A stretch of DNA of 64,000 nucleotides from the NCBI GenBank assembly GCA_028293825.1, contig JAQGNY010000010.1, positions 320,008-384,007 on the forward strand, in the 5' to 3' direction. Made by a program: the position numbers and the translations under genes. The stretch comes from Verrucomicrobiaceae bacterium (GTDB lineage: Bacteria; Pseudomonadota; Gammaproteobacteria; Pseudomonadales; CAMLJR01). Shown here piece after piece: positions 18,553 through 27,934 of the stretch. The notes beneath the pieces are model-generated. The model saw only the letters and a program-made list of their open reading frames with translations. It was not told the origin of the DNA and made no database searches. The first letter of the stretch is position 1. Every line of letters begins with the position of its first letter.

Positions 18553-19050
18553 TGATACATCCACAACAATTAAGAGTGTGTGAATGAAAAGCAGATTTTA
18601 TGCCACGGATTTTTTGCAGTGGTATCAAGGTCTTATTGTTTTATAGACTCTCAGTATCAATTTTTAAGAAATAATTACACGGAAATTCCTCCGTTTTTAC
18701 GAAATGGGGCATAAAGCCCCATATATCTATATAGCAATAGCAGCCTGCTCACGAAAATAAATTTAAGTCCATGCATTTAACGTGAGCTGAGATCGCAAAA
18801 ATAAACGATACGTGAAAGCGAGATTTTGACTGTTCTATCGATTTCTTAAGAAAGTGAGCGTTCAGTTTCGGCGCTACTTTTGCAGGCGCTTCTTCTAAAG
18901 ACAGTTTTGCCTGTTTTTATTACTCGTCAGTTGCCGCATTTTTTTCGCAGATGGATTGCCGATGATTAATGATATCCAACAATATTTTTAGCTACGGACT
19001 AGTTGATGTTCGAAAGAAAAAAGAAGCAGCAATTAAAAAAAGAGAACGCG
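18553..19050. other. Divergent intergenic region, about 0.5 kb
   Basis: No gene is seen. It must hold the promoter of the treX-treZ-treY operon (leftward) and of the YihY gene (rightward). It is AT-rich and contains a 7-bp perfect hairpin (ATGGGGC/GCCCCAT, 18704-18722) plus a smaller one (ACGGA/TCCGT, 18679-18694, followed by T residues). I could not fix a confident -35/-10 pair. Confidence 0.5.
18704..18722. repeat. Perfect 7-bp inverted repeat in the trehalose operon upstream region
   Basis: ATGGGGC, a 5-base loop ATAAA, then GCCCCAT. No T-run follows, so an operator or an RNA hairpin in a leader is as likely as a terminator. Confidence 0.4.
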
Positions 19051-20025
19051 ATGGCTAACGTCAATTCAAAAAAAAATATAAATCCCTCTTCTGCGCAATT
19101 GCATTCGCGAAGGATCTCGTTACGTGAATTCGGCCAAACATTGTGGGACGCCGCGCAAGCATGGCTTGACCATAATGCGGCGAGCATGGGGGCAGCGGTG
19201 GCGTACTACACCATTTTCTCGTTGGCTCCGCTTTTATTAATGCTAATTGCCATTGCGGGTTTTGTATTAGGTAACGATGTCGCGCAGGGTGCAATTTTGC
19301 GCCAATTCGAAGGGCTTATTGGTAGTAATGGCGCGCAAGCCGTGCAAGCCATTTTAAAAGGCGCCAGTAGTATTAGTGGTGGCGTGATATCAATTTTTAT
19401 CAGTGCGATAACGTTATTTATCGGCGCCACCAGCGTATTCGCCGAATTACAACGCAATATCGATTTTATTTGGGGCGTGGTGCCGAAATCCGGCAGTGGC
19501 GTCTTTCGATTCTTTAAAATACGCCTCCTGTCATTTGCGCTTATTGTCGGCGTCGGATTTTTATTGATTGTGTCGCTGGCCGTAAGCGCGGGTCTTGCGG
19601 CATTGGCATCGCTGTGGGGAAGCTGGTTCAAAGAGTGGGAAACAATTCTGCAGATTGCCAATGTGCTAATTTCTTTCGTAGTAATTACAGTCTTATTTGC
19701 GCTTATTTACAAAGTATTGCCGAGTAGTACGATTGCGTGGGGTGATGTATGGCTCGGCGCCGCATTTACATCGCTGCTGTTTGCTTTGGGGAAATTTGCT
19801 ATCGGCTTATACATCGGCAAAAGCGCTTTATCTTCATCTTTTGGCGCAGCTGGCGCATTTGTTATTTTGATTGTTTGGGTTTATTACTCAGCACAGATCT
19901 TCTTCCTCGGTACCGAATTCACGTATTTATTTGCCACACGCTTCGGCTCGCGACAGCCCGCCCTGGTGAAATCGGTCGATGCCGCACAGAAAATTAAATC
20001 AATAAATGAAACCTCACACGCCTAA
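19051..20025 (+). CDS. YihY/BrkB family inner-membrane protein
   Basis: About 324 residues from ATG 19051; a longer TTG/ATG start at 19003/19006 is possible. The shorter start is preferred because AAAGAG lies just upstream. Roughly six hydrophobic segments are seen, for example VAYYTIFSLAPLLLMLIAIAG, here cited as AAVAYYTIFSLAPLL, plus ISIFISAITLFIGA and LLIVSLAVSAGLAALA. The family (old name BrkB, wrongly linked to RNase BN) has no settled function. The next gene, a phospholipase-D-type lipoprotein, starts 12 bases downstream, suggesting a shared envelope role. Confidence 0.9.
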   Translation: MANVNSKKNINPSSAQLHSRRISLREFGQTLWDAAQAWLDHNAASMGAAVAYYTIFSLAPLLLMLIAIAGFVLGNDVAQGAILRQFEGLIGSNGAQAVQAILKGASSISGGVISIFISAITLFIGATSVFAELQRNIDFIWGVVPKSGSGVFRFFKIRLLSFALIVGVGFLLIVSLAVSAGLAALASLWGSWFKEWETILQIANVLISFVVITVLFALIYKVLPSSTIAWGDVWLGAAFTSLLFALGKFAIGLYIGKSALSSSFGAAGAFVILIVWVYYSAQIFFLGTEFTYLFATRFGSRQPALVKSVDAAQKIKSINETSHA

Positions 20026-20037
20026 AAATAGAACAAT

Positions 20038-21489
20038 ATGAAAAAAATTAGCGCGCTCTTTTTTAAAGAAATAATTCTCTGTGTTGGCATTGGGCTGTCT
20101 GTTTTTCAGGGCGGATGCAAATCGACGCCCGTCGTAAGCGCCCATGCGGACCAGCCGACACAGTCGGTGACGGTAACGGGCAGCCAAAACCATCGCGTCA
20201 AGCGCAGTGTAGAAAGCATTGCTGCAAGCGCCGGTGATGCGCGCGATATCACATTGCAGCGTCATATCGCGGCAATGGCGGAGCAGGGCGGGCCGCCGCT
20301 GATAAGCGATAACGATGCCAAATTATTGATAGATGGTCCGCAAGCTTATGGTGCTATGTTTTCCGCGATGGAGTTGGCGCGCAACAATATCAATCTTGAG
20401 GTTTACATTTTCCAGGACGATAAAGTCGGCCGAGACTTAATTAATATTCTGCTGAAGAAGCAACAGCAGGGTATACAAGTTAAATTGATTTATGACGGTC
20501 TGGGCAGCGTCGCAACCGCGAAATCGTTATTCGAACCGCTGACCGATGCAGGTGTGCAAGTCTTCGAATTCAATCCTGTTAATCCCGTTGAAGGGAAAAC
20601 GCTGGAAATCAATAATCGCGATCATCGCAAAATTTTAGTAGTCGACGGTGAGGTCGGATTTACCGGCGGCATTAATATCAGCAGTGTTTATTCGCACGGC
20701 TCTGCTACTAATCCTATTAAGGCTGCGAAAGACCATCCGCCGCTCGACGAAGGTTGGCGCGATACCCAGATTGAAATTCGGGGTCCTGCGGTGGCGGAGT
20801 TGCAGCGCGTTTTCTTTAAGACGTGGGACAGTCAATTCGATAGCGATCACCCAGATCCTAAGCCGCCGCTATCTAATGTTGCACAGAAAACGGCCAAAAA
20901 TAATCCCGGAAATTATTATCCCGACTTGCCGCGTCAAGGCGATAAGATTGTGCGCGTCATCGCCAGCACACCGGACGATAAGAAAAATATTATTTATGCG
21001 GATTTACTAATGGCGATTCGCCACGCGCAATCGAGTATTCACTTAACGATGGCGTATTTTTCCCCGGACGCGCCGGTGATTGAAGCGCTGCGAGATGCAT
21101 CAAAACGCGGAGTCGAGGTAACACTGGAGTTGCCGGGATTTAGCGATATCTGGCTTATTTTTGAAGCGGGCCGTTCACACTATTCGACGCTGCTGGATGC
21201 TGGCGTAATAATATATGAGCGGCACGATGCCTTATTACATGCTAAAACGGCGGTCATCGACGGTGTGTGGTCGACGGTCGGCTCATCGAATATGGATATG
21301 CGCAGCTTTTTGCATAATAGCGAAGTGAATATAGTGGTAATTGGCAGTGATTTCGGCGATGCGATGGAAGCGATGTTTCAGCATGACCTCACCGAAGGCA
21401 CGCTGATTACTGAACAGGCGTGGCGGCAGCGGCCATTAACAGATCGACTGCGTCAATGGTTTTCGCGAGTCTGGTCTTACTGGCTTTAA
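20038..21489 (+). CDS. Phospholipase D / cardiolipin synthase-like lipoprotein
   Basis: 483 residues. A signal peptide ending FQGGC gives a plausible lipobox with Cys27, unlike ordinary inner-membrane cardiolipin synthases. Two HKD motifs are complete: HRKILVVDG with GFTGGIN following, and HAKTAVIDG followed by VGSSNMD. These form the two-lobed PLD active site that transfers phosphatidyl groups or hydrolyses phosphodiesters. It sits 12 bases after the YihY gene, so they are probably one operon. A second PLD-type gene occurs at 47314-48558. Whether it makes cardiolipin or acts outside the membrane is not decided by sequence. Confidence 0.9.
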   Translation: MKKISALFFKEIILCVGIGLSVFQGGCKSTPVVSAHADQPTQSVTVTGSQNHRVKRSVESIAASAGDARDITLQRHIAAMAEQGGPPLISDNDAKLLIDGPQAYGAMFSAMELARNNINLEVYIFQDDKVGRDLINILLKKQQQGIQVKLIYDGLGSVATAKSLFEPLTDAGVQVFEFNPVNPVEGKTLEINNRDHRKILVVDGEVGFTGGINISSVYSHGSATNPIKAAKDHPPLDEGWRDTQIEIRGPAVAELQRVFFKTWDSQFDSDHPDPKPPLSNVAQKTAKNNPGNYYPDLPRQGDKIVRVIASTPDDKKNIIYADLLMAIRHAQSSIHLTMAYFSPDAPVIEALRDASKRGVEVTLELPGFSDIWLIFEAGRSHYSTLLDAGVIIYERHDALLHAKTAVIDGVWSTVGSSNMDMRSFLHNSEVNIVVIGSDFGDAMEAMFQHDLTEGTLITEQAWRQRPLTDRLRQWFSRVWSYWL

Positions 21490-21644
21490 CACTGCTCAGC
21501 GCATTGATGTTGCTGCAGAAAGTCAGTTTTTGTGTGGGCCATGCAACCTTTGCATTATCGAGCACTCCTAAGTCCTATAGTCTCCGCATCCGTGCCAACT
21601 AATTTGCTCTACCCCTTTAAGAATATTGAATGAGGACATTCAGC

Positions 21645-22517
21645 GTGAGTTCCACTGTGACGGATTTCCCTAAAGCTATTTCCTCTACCAACAAAATCAG
21701 TGCTGCAACTAAAGTGCATTCATGGGCGATGAGCGATATCGCTTACGACCAGATCGAGCTCGAAAAAGTGAAGTCCGATGAAGTGCTGTTTTTCGTATTA
21801 GCCAGCGCCTCGTTAATTGAAAGCGGCTCCGATATGTATACATCGGTACTGGTCGATTATTTCGGCGATTCCGATGTGGCGAACTGGCTCACTGGCCAAT
21901 GGGAGCACGAAGAGCTTCAGCACGGTGAATCGTTGCGCAAGTACGTCGAGAGCGTGTGGCCGGAATTTGATTGGGCCGCGACCTACCAAAGTTTTTTTGA
22001 TGAATATTCCGGTTACTGCACAGTTAATCAATTTGAGCCGACCCCGACTTTAGAGTTGGTGGCGCGTTGCGTGGTAGAAACGGGAACCGCTGCATTATAT
22101 CGCGCGTTGGAAGATTACACCGATGAGCCAATTCTCAAATTGCTGGCGGGAAATATTCGGCGTGACGAAGTGCGGCACTACAAAAATTTTAACCGCTTCT
22201 TCAATCAATATAATCGCGAAGCAGGACACGGTCGTTGGCCGATTTTTAAAGCGTTGGCGCGCCGGTTAGCTGAATTAAGAAATGAAGACTCCGACTGCGC
22301 GTTACGGCATATATTTGAGCATCGCTACCCCGGTGTAGGTACCGATACCGATCAATTTAAACGTATCAGTCGCGCGGCGCGTTCGCTGGTTTTAAAAAAT
22401 ATTACGCCCGACATGATGGTTAAGATGTTTCTGCAACCACTGCAGCTGCCGGGCTATGTGCGCAATACGGTGGAAAAGCCGTGCTCGCAGATGATGCGGT
22501 TTTTTATGGCAAGTTAA
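21645..22517 (+). CDS. Ferritin-like diiron protein
   Basis: About 290 residues. It carries carboxylate/histidine pairs typical of ferritin-like four-helix bundles: SLIESGSDMY, WEHEELQHGE, RCVVETGTAALY and RDEVRHYKNF. These give two E...ExxH-type half sites, so a diiron oxidase or oxygenase is likely; the substrate is unknown. GTG 21645 has GAGGA 8 bases upstream and is preferred; ATG 21630 in the same frame is the alternative. It stands alone between the PLD lipoprotein and the MscS channel. Confidence 0.82.
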   Translation: MSSTVTDFPKAISSTNKISAATKVHSWAMSDIAYDQIELEKVKSDEVLFFVLASASLIESGSDMYTSVLVDYFGDSDVANWLTGQWEHEELQHGESLRKYVESVWPEFDWAATYQSFFDEYSGYCTVNQFEPTPTLELVARCVVETGTAALYRALEDYTDEPILKLLAGNIRRDEVRHYKNFNRFFNQYNREAGHGRWPIFKALARRLAELRNEDSDCALRHIFEHRYPGVGTDTDQFKRISRAARSLVLKNITPDMMVKMFLQPLQLPGYVRNTVEKPCSQMMRFFMAS

Positions 22518-22683
22518 TTGTGGAAAGCTAGTTTTATCAATGCTGGGCGGGCTTGTTGGAAATCTGTTTTTTCATGATGAGCCAGCCAAATCGTTTTACC
22601 ATACGCCAATTATCCGCTTTGTCTTTTTCGAAAATCAAAACGCCGATACATCTCCTGATTCAGTAGTAAAGGAATAATGGGCT

Positions 22684-23883
22684 GTGGATATCGAAAACAT
22701 TTTTGTCAAAAGCTCGGACCCACTACTAACGTTTTTTATTGCTTCCCTAATAGCGCTATTGGTTGGCTTTCTGGTGCAGTGGCTTGGCCGGCTGATCTTA
22801 TTGCGCATTACTAAACGCCTTTCATTTGCCGACAGCTTGGTGCGCAGCACGATTCGCCCCATGCAGTTGGTTATGCCGCTCATTTTTTTTCAGATTGTTT
22901 TACTAGCGGCACCCGACGATTGGCACTTTATGCCGCGTGTGCGCCACATAACCGGTCTGATATTTATTGTCGCAATGACGTGGCTGGTTATTCGGTGTAT
23001 CTCCGGCGTCGCTGAAACCATCTTGTTTTTAAGACCTGTCGCGCAAGCCGACAATTTGCACGCGCGCAGTATCCAAACTCAAACCAATGTTATTGCGCGC
23101 ACGCTGATGGGCTTGGCAGGAATTATCGGCATCGCATCGATGTTGATGACATTTCCGGCGATTCGGGCATTGGGCGCTAGCTTGCTGGCGTCAGCCGGAT
23201 TAGCCGGCATAGTCGCGGGTTTAGCAGCGCGTCCGGTACTAGGGAATTTAATCGCCGGTTTGCAAATTGCGCTGAGTCAACCGTTTCGGCTCGATGATGT
23301 GGTGATCGTAGAGGGCGAGTGGGGTCGTGTCGAAGAAATCACCGGCACCTATGTGGTGATCGCATTGTGGGATCAACGCCGTCTTGTTATTCCATTGCAA
23401 TGGATGATTGAACATCCGTTTCAAAACTGGACACGCAAGTCGTCGCAAATTATGGGTTCGGTTTTTCTGTGGGTTGATTACGGCATGCCGCTTGAGCCAT
23501 TAAGAGTTGAACTTGAACGCATATGTCAGAACGCGCCCGAATGGGATGGGCGGGTTAAAGTGCTGCAAACGACCGACACTAGCGAAACCGCTGTCCAGTT
23601 ACGCGCGCTAGTGACATCGGAGGATTCGAGTAAAAACTGGGATTTGCGTTGCAAAGTACGCGAAGGCTTAGTCGCATTTATGCAAATTAATTACCCGCAG
23701 TATTTGCCGCGCAATCGCGCCGACTTGTCTCAACTTGATCTATCGGGGGGTAATGGGCGAGAGCGTGCAAACGAAAAATTTAGTAGCGCTGAGCCCGTAT
23801 CCGTCGCCGCAACAGTTAATGCGGATAACGCAAATCTGCAAGATGCACGCGCGGCCAAAAATTTAGAGAAGCCTAAAAGATAG
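22684..23883 (+). CDS. MscS family mechanosensitive channel
   Basis: 399 residues. Several N-terminal membrane helices (about 10-180) are followed by the pore-lining, glycine/alanine-rich helix (LLASAGLAGIVAGLAARPVLGN, cited as SAGLAGIVAGLAA). Then comes the beta domain QPFRLDDVVIVEGEWGRVEEI, cited as FRLDDVVIVEGEWG, and the cytoplasmic C-terminus. The last 50 residues are a hydrophilic tail. It releases solutes on hypo-osmotic shock, which fits a locus making the compatible solute trehalose. GTG start with AAAGGA about 10 bases upstream. Confidence 0.93.
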   Translation: MDIENIFVKSSDPLLTFFIASLIALLVGFLVQWLGRLILLRITKRLSFADSLVRSTIRPMQLVMPLIFFQIVLLAAPDDWHFMPRVRHITGLIFIVAMTWLVIRCISGVAETILFLRPVAQADNLHARSIQTQTNVIARTLMGLAGIIGIASMLMTFPAIRALGASLLASAGLAGIVAGLAARPVLGNLIAGLQIALSQPFRLDDVVIVEGEWGRVEEITGTYVVIALWDQRRLVIPLQWMIEHPFQNWTRKSSQIMGSVFLWVDYGMPLEPLRVELERICQNAPEWDGRVKVLQTTDTSETAVQLRALVTSEDSSKNWDLRCKVREGLVAFMQINYPQYLPRNRADLSQLDLSGGNGRERANEKFSSAEPVSVAATVNADNANLQDARAAKNLEKPKR

Positions 23884-23942
23884 ATTCTCGGCGATCGCGT
23901 CATCATTCCTGACTATCGCTTTATAAATAGGTCACTCACTAG

Positions 23943-24224
23943 TTACTGTGCATGAGCACGTCGTGTCGCCCAGCCTTTTTTTGCAGCAGCACTGCGTTTC
24001 GCTATGGTGCTGTGGCCGTCGGCATCCGATTTAGTTGGCGCTTCTTTAGGCGCATGAGCGTGGCCGCTTCCTGCCTTTTTACCGCCGCCTGATTCTTTGT
24101 TGACGGTAGCCCACGCTCGACGCTCCGCCTCGTGGTGGTTTGTACCTCGCTGTTCATAGCCCTTTTCAATATGGGCGGCTTCTCGTTTTTGCTTATCGGT
24201 GTACTTGTCTTTGCTGCCGCGCAT
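23943..24224 (-). CDS. KGG/plasmid-stabilisation-like small stress protein
   Basis: 93 residues, very hydrophilic and basic. It shows the pattern YTDKQKREAAHIEKGYEQRG followed by ERRAWATVNKESGGGKK. Proteins of this type are annotated as plasmid stabilisation or KGG-like proteins and occur in RpoS-type stress islands of Pseudomonas; they are not part of a toxin-antitoxin pair here. The second half (SAAAKKGWATRR) repeats a KGWATRR-like motif. A strong GAGGTGA ribosome site precedes the ATG. Function unknown. Confidence 0.8.
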   Translation of the reverse strand: MRGSKDKYTDKQKREAAHIEKGYEQRGTNHHEAERRAWATVNKESGGGKKAGSGHAHAPKEAPTKSDADGHSTIAKRSAAAKKGWATRRAHAQ

Positions 24225-24475
24225 GATGTCACCTCGTATTAAACAAAATAAAGCTCCTCACAAGAAAAGGCATGATCTATGCCACGATAATTAACGGACG
24301 GCCATGCAAATTAGAAGTAGCTTGGATTTCGTGTTAAGCGCTCTTAAAAATTTAAAAGTAACTACTTGAGTGATGAATTTTTTACAAATTTAAATAAATT
24401 TAAAAGATCTAATACAAGCAAGCCCATCGGAAACAGCGTTCTTATCTTAAGGGTGGAGTGGGAGTTTTTTTATAT

Positions 24476-25294
24476 ATGAATACTCACACGGAACTACGCA
24501 TTAGAAAAATATATGACGTTACGGTTTTTTTCGATGCGATCTATTTGGGAAATACAGCACGTTGTTATGTCTTTCCCACAGAGCCACCGCCCGATTATTT
24601 AATTAGTCTTTCAAAAAAAGACACCAATACCTGTTGCTTCATTTGGAGTACGCCAATTGCTGTGGAAGTGCGCTGCTATAAATCAGGCAGATATATAGAG
24701 CTTTGTGGACACGGCTTGTTTGCGAGTATGCAGGTGTGGAGACATTTAACGATGATGCCTTCCGATGCGATGCCGTCAATTCGCTTAAATACCGCCAATC
24801 GAGTTTTTAGTGCTCACTGGCGCGACGATAAATTATGGATTCAGTTTCCTAAGATCGAATGCAGCGATTTTGCGCTACCAAAAAATATCGCGGCTTGGTT
24901 TGATCCAGCGCCAATCGGTGGAGCGCTGGCGGGCGGTGAGGCGGATTATAGAATTTTCATTTGGGCGCCCGGCACAAATATTGCCCTTGTAAAAGCAGAA
25001 ACTCATTTTCTACATGGAGACATGCGAGCAACCGTTCTTACGCAAGCAGATTTTAAATCACCCTGGAGCTTCACTCAGCGTTATCTGGTTCCCCAATACG
25101 GAATGAGTGAAGAGGGTGCAACAGGCTCAGCTAGTGCTGTACTAGCTTGTTATTGGGCGTCCAAGAAGATGGTGCCGCCGTTTAAGAGTTTGCAATGTGC
25201 GCTGGGAGGTGGAGTGATCGACAGTGATGTTGATGAAAACTCTGTAAGCCTCAGTGGTACAGCAACAATGATGGAAATTTTGGCGCCGTCTTAA
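24476..25294 (+). CDS. Divergent PhzF-family isomerase-like protein
   Basis: About 272 residues. PhzF fold signatures: YDVTVFFDAIYLGNTARC at the N-terminus (family: DVF...GNP), ELCGHGLFAS (family: LCGHAT) and EEGATGSASAVLACYW (family: EDPVTGSA). The catalytic Glu region (family: E-x-N-x-SE) reads DTNTCC, so the general acid/base Glu seems to be Asp and the SE pair is lost. Activity is therefore uncertain. It precedes egtB by 166 bases on the same strand. Start ATG 24476 has GGAG 12 bases upstream; GTG 24458 with AAGG upstream is the alternative. Confidence 0.72.
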   Translation: MNTHTELRIRKIYDVTVFFDAIYLGNTARCYVFPTEPPPDYLISLSKKDTNTCCFIWSTPIAVEVRCYKSGRYIELCGHGLFASMQVWRHLTMMPSDAMPSIRLNTANRVFSAHWRDDKLWIQFPKIECSDFALPKNIAAWFDPAPIGGALAGGEADYRIFIWAPGTNIALVKAETHFLHGDMRATVLTQADFKSPWSFTQRYLVPQYGMSEEGATGSASAVLACYWASKKMVPPFKSLQCALGGGVIDSDVDENSVSLSGTATMMEILAPS

Positions 25295-25460
25295 AGATTA
25301 TATGGAAGTGCATTAGATGAAAGAAATTTATTTAATGTGTTTCTATTGATTGTTAGCGCCAGCTCACTATACATGGACTCTTTAAGACTCTCTGATTTTC
25401 TAAAACTCTGGATTAACGCAGGGACGATGGAAAGGTAAGTTAATACATACGGTGAAAGCC

Positions 25461-26747
25461 ATGCAAATACATCCGACCCATCATCATCCGCATACGCCAA
25501 TTGTCGATAAATACCGGCGCATTCGTCATCAATCGGAAGTGCTGTGCGAAACGCTTCTTAAGGAAGATTACAACCTGCAAGCAATGCCGGAAGTAAGTCC
25601 TCCAAAGTGGCATCTTGCTCATACGACCTGGTTTTTTGAGGCAATGTTGCTAAAGGAATTTGCGCCCAGCCATACGCCGTTTAATAAAATTTATGAAACA
25701 CTATTTAATTCGTACTACCTAAATATAGGAATACCGTTTCCGCGGGAACGACGCGGCCAGCTTTCTCGCCCGACTATAGCGGAAGTTTTTGAATATCGTA
25801 GAACCGTCGATGAGCAGGTGCTCAATCTTCTTGAAAAAAATTCCTCGGTTAAATGTGAGCCGCTTCTTGAGCGCTTGGAGTTAGGCTTAAATCACGAGCA
25901 GCAGCATCAGGAGCTTTTACTAACCGATATTAAATATAATTTTTCTGTTAATCCTTTACAGCCCGTGTACTGCGAATCAAATACAGTAAATCTGACTAGT
26001 TCCGCTGATAAAAAATTGACCTGGATCGATCATCCCGCTGGTATCGGTCATGTTGGTGGAAGCTCTGATAATTCATTTTGCTTCGATAACGAGCTGCCAC
26101 GCCACCGCGTCTTTTTGCAAAATTATTCTCTTGCTGACCGGCCGGTAAATAACGGGGAATTTTTGGCGTTTATTCAGGACGGCGGCTATCAGCGTGCTGA
26201 TTTATGGTTATCTGATGGCTGGCAGAAAATTACGCAGAATAATTGGCGCGCACCGCTGTATTGGAATTATGTAGAGGGGCATTGGCAGATTTACACATTG
26301 CACGGGACAAAAGCAATTAACCCTGCAGAGCCAGTCTGTCACATCAGCTATTACGAAGCGGATGCCTATGCGCGCTGGGCCGGCGCTCGGTTGCCGACAG
26401 AGGCTGAATGGGAAAACGCAGCGGCCTCCCAAAAAGTTGAAGGGCATTTCCTTTGCGATGGAGTATTGCATCCACGCGCCCCTTGCCCCGACATGACAGG
26501 TTTGCGTCAAATGTTCGGTGATGTGTGGGAGTGGACATCTAGCGCGTACGCGCCATATCCAGGTTTTGTCATTTCAACCGGCGCGGTCGGGGAATACAAC
26601 GGCAAATTTATGTGCAATCAAATGGTTTTGCGGGGCGGGTCGTGCGTTAGTGAAAGGGAGCACATTCGCAGCAGTTATCGAAATTTCTTTTATCCGTCGG
26701 ATCGATGGCAGTTCAGCGGCTTACGTCTGGCGCGATCAATAACGTAA
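25461..26747 (+). CDS. egtB: Ergothioneine biosynthesis sulfoxide synthase EgtB
   Basis: About 428 residues. An N-terminal DinB-like domain supplies the iron ligands: His in WHLAHTTWFFE, and the HEQQHQE triad-type motif near residues 145-151. A C-terminal formylglycine-generating-enzyme-like domain follows, with GHVGG, NELPRHRVFL, RWAGARLPTEAEWE, FGDVWEWTSSAY and LRGGSC. EgtB couples hercynine with a thiol (Cys or gamma-Glu-Cys) using O2. The egtD partner follows 78 bases downstream. No egtA, egtC or egtE is in the window, common in proteobacteria. OvoA is unlikely because no methyltransferase domain is fused. Confidence 0.95.
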   Translation: MQIHPTHHHPHTPIVDKYRRIRHQSEVLCETLLKEDYNLQAMPEVSPPKWHLAHTTWFFEAMLLKEFAPSHTPFNKIYETLFNSYYLNIGIPFPRERRGQLSRPTIAEVFEYRRTVDEQVLNLLEKNSSVKCEPLLERLELGLNHEQQHQELLLTDIKYNFSVNPLQPVYCESNTVNLTSSADKKLTWIDHPAGIGHVGGSSDNSFCFDNELPRHRVFLQNYSLADRPVNNGEFLAFIQDGGYQRADLWLSDGWQKITQNNWRAPLYWNYVEGHWQIYTLHGTKAINPAEPVCHISYYEADAYARWAGARLPTEAEWENAAASQKVEGHFLCDGVLHPRAPCPDMTGLRQMFGDVWEWTSSAYAPYPGFVISTGAVGEYNGKFMCNQMVLRGGSCVSEREHIRSSYRNFFYPSDRWQFSGLRLARSIT

Positions 26748-26825
26748 CTAGCTGATTGCGTAATTCCACATGTTGAATTCAAATAGCTTGAATTTATTTT
26801 TTAAGTGAATTGCAAGGGGATCATT

Positions 26826-27827
26826 ATGGAAGCTGTGTTAGCAAGGCCTTCAGCCAAGAGTTATCAATTTTTAAGTTTTATTCGTAAGCGCAGCGATGCA
26901 GTTGCCGAAATTTCGCGAGATCTCAATCGAGAGGTAAAGCGGATATCACCGAAATATTTTTACGATGAGCGTGGCTCACGACTCTTCGAGCAAATTACCG
27001 CAACGGAGGATTATTACGTTACGCGTGCCGAAAATGAAATTCTGGTAGAGCGAGCGCAAGAAATCGCAGACCTTATTGGTGAAGATTGCGCGTTGATAGA
27101 GCCGGGATGTGGCAATTGTTCCAAAGTCCAGTACTTGCTATCCGCCTTGCGTCCCACCTTATATATGCCGATAGATATTTCGACGCCGCCACTGCAAAAA
27201 GCGGCTCGACACCTGGTCAATCGTTTTCCTTGGCTGAATTGTACGGCTATTAACGCCGATTTTTGCGATCTATCATTTGTGCCGACATTGATCGGCGAGC
27301 AGCGCCGTGTTGTATTTTATCCAGGATCGACGATTGGAAATTTTGAGCCGGCAGATGCCGTCAATTTCTTAAAAGCAGTTCGGGATATTGTTGGGTCGGA
27401 AGGTGGACTTTTAATCGGCGTTGACTTGGAAAAAAACGCTGCTACTTTGGATCGCGCCTATAACGACCGGGAAGGGATCACTGCCGATTTCAATTTAAAT
27501 GTATTACACCATCTGAATCGAATAGCGGGCAGTAGTTTTTCTGTCGATTCATTTGAACACTTGGCTTTTTACGATAGCCGGAAGAATCGAGTTGAAATGC
27601 ATCTGCGCAGTATTGCTGATCAAACGGTTGAATTCGCAGGTAGCACGCTTAATTTTTCTGCCGGAGAAACAATCCACACTGAAAATTCTTACAAGTATTC
27701 CACAGAGTCTTTTTCCGCGTTGGCAGCAGAAGCGGGTTTCATTCGTGCGCAAACCTGGTATGACAGTAAGCATCTATTTTCAATGCATTACTTTGTCGCG
27801 GACGACACCTATAACTCGAATCAGTAA
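26826..27827 (+). CDS. egtD: L-histidine N-alpha-methyltransferase EgtD
   Basis: 333 residues from ATG 26826, chosen because AAGGGG lies 5-10 bases upstream; a GTG at 26805 also opens the frame. SAM-dependent enzyme trimethylating histidine to hercynine, the EgtB substrate. Motifs: SPKYFYDERGSRLFEQI and TRAENEIL in the N-terminal part; EPGCGNCSK (SAM loop; EPGSGSS-like in others); FYPGSTIGNFEP and GVDLEKN. A terminator follows 28 bases after the stop. Confidence 0.95.
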   Translation: MEAVLARPSAKSYQFLSFIRKRSDAVAEISRDLNREVKRISPKYFYDERGSRLFEQITATEDYYVTRAENEILVERAQEIADLIGEDCALIEPGCGNCSKVQYLLSALRPTLYMPIDISTPPLQKAARHLVNRFPWLNCTAINADFCDLSFVPTLIGEQRRVVFYPGSTIGNFEPADAVNFLKAVRDIVGSEGGLLIGVDLEKNAATLDRAYNDREGITADFNLNVLHHLNRIAGSSFSVDSFEHLAFYDSRKNRVEMHLRSIADQTVEFAGSTLNFSAGETIHTENSYKYSTESFSALAAEAGFIRAQTWYDSKHLFSMHYFVADDTYNSNQ

Positions 27828-27854
27828 AATTTTTATTTTTAATGGCAGCAATAA

Positions 27855-27885
27855 AAAACCGGCTTATCTAGAGCCGGTTTTCTTG
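27855..27885 (+). terminator. Rho-independent terminator after egtBD
   Basis: A 10-bp perfect stem AAAACCGGCT/AGCCGGTTTT with a 7-base loop. It lies 28 bases after the egtD stop and closes the phzF-like/egtB/egtD unit. Confidence 0.85.
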
Positions 27886-27934
27886 TCTTCACTTTAAGTA
27901 AACTCCTTAGGCGTTACTTCAAGCTGGAGCGTTA

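Noticed and set aside
22540..22677. A 45-codon rightward frame before the MscS gene
   Set aside because: It ends just before the MscS start and reads in frame, but has no proper ribosome site and no likeness to a known small protein.
23943..24224. Plasmid stabilisation or toxin-antitoxin gene
   Set aside because: The family name is historical. No toxin partner or plasmid gene is present, and the protein fits the stress-island group.
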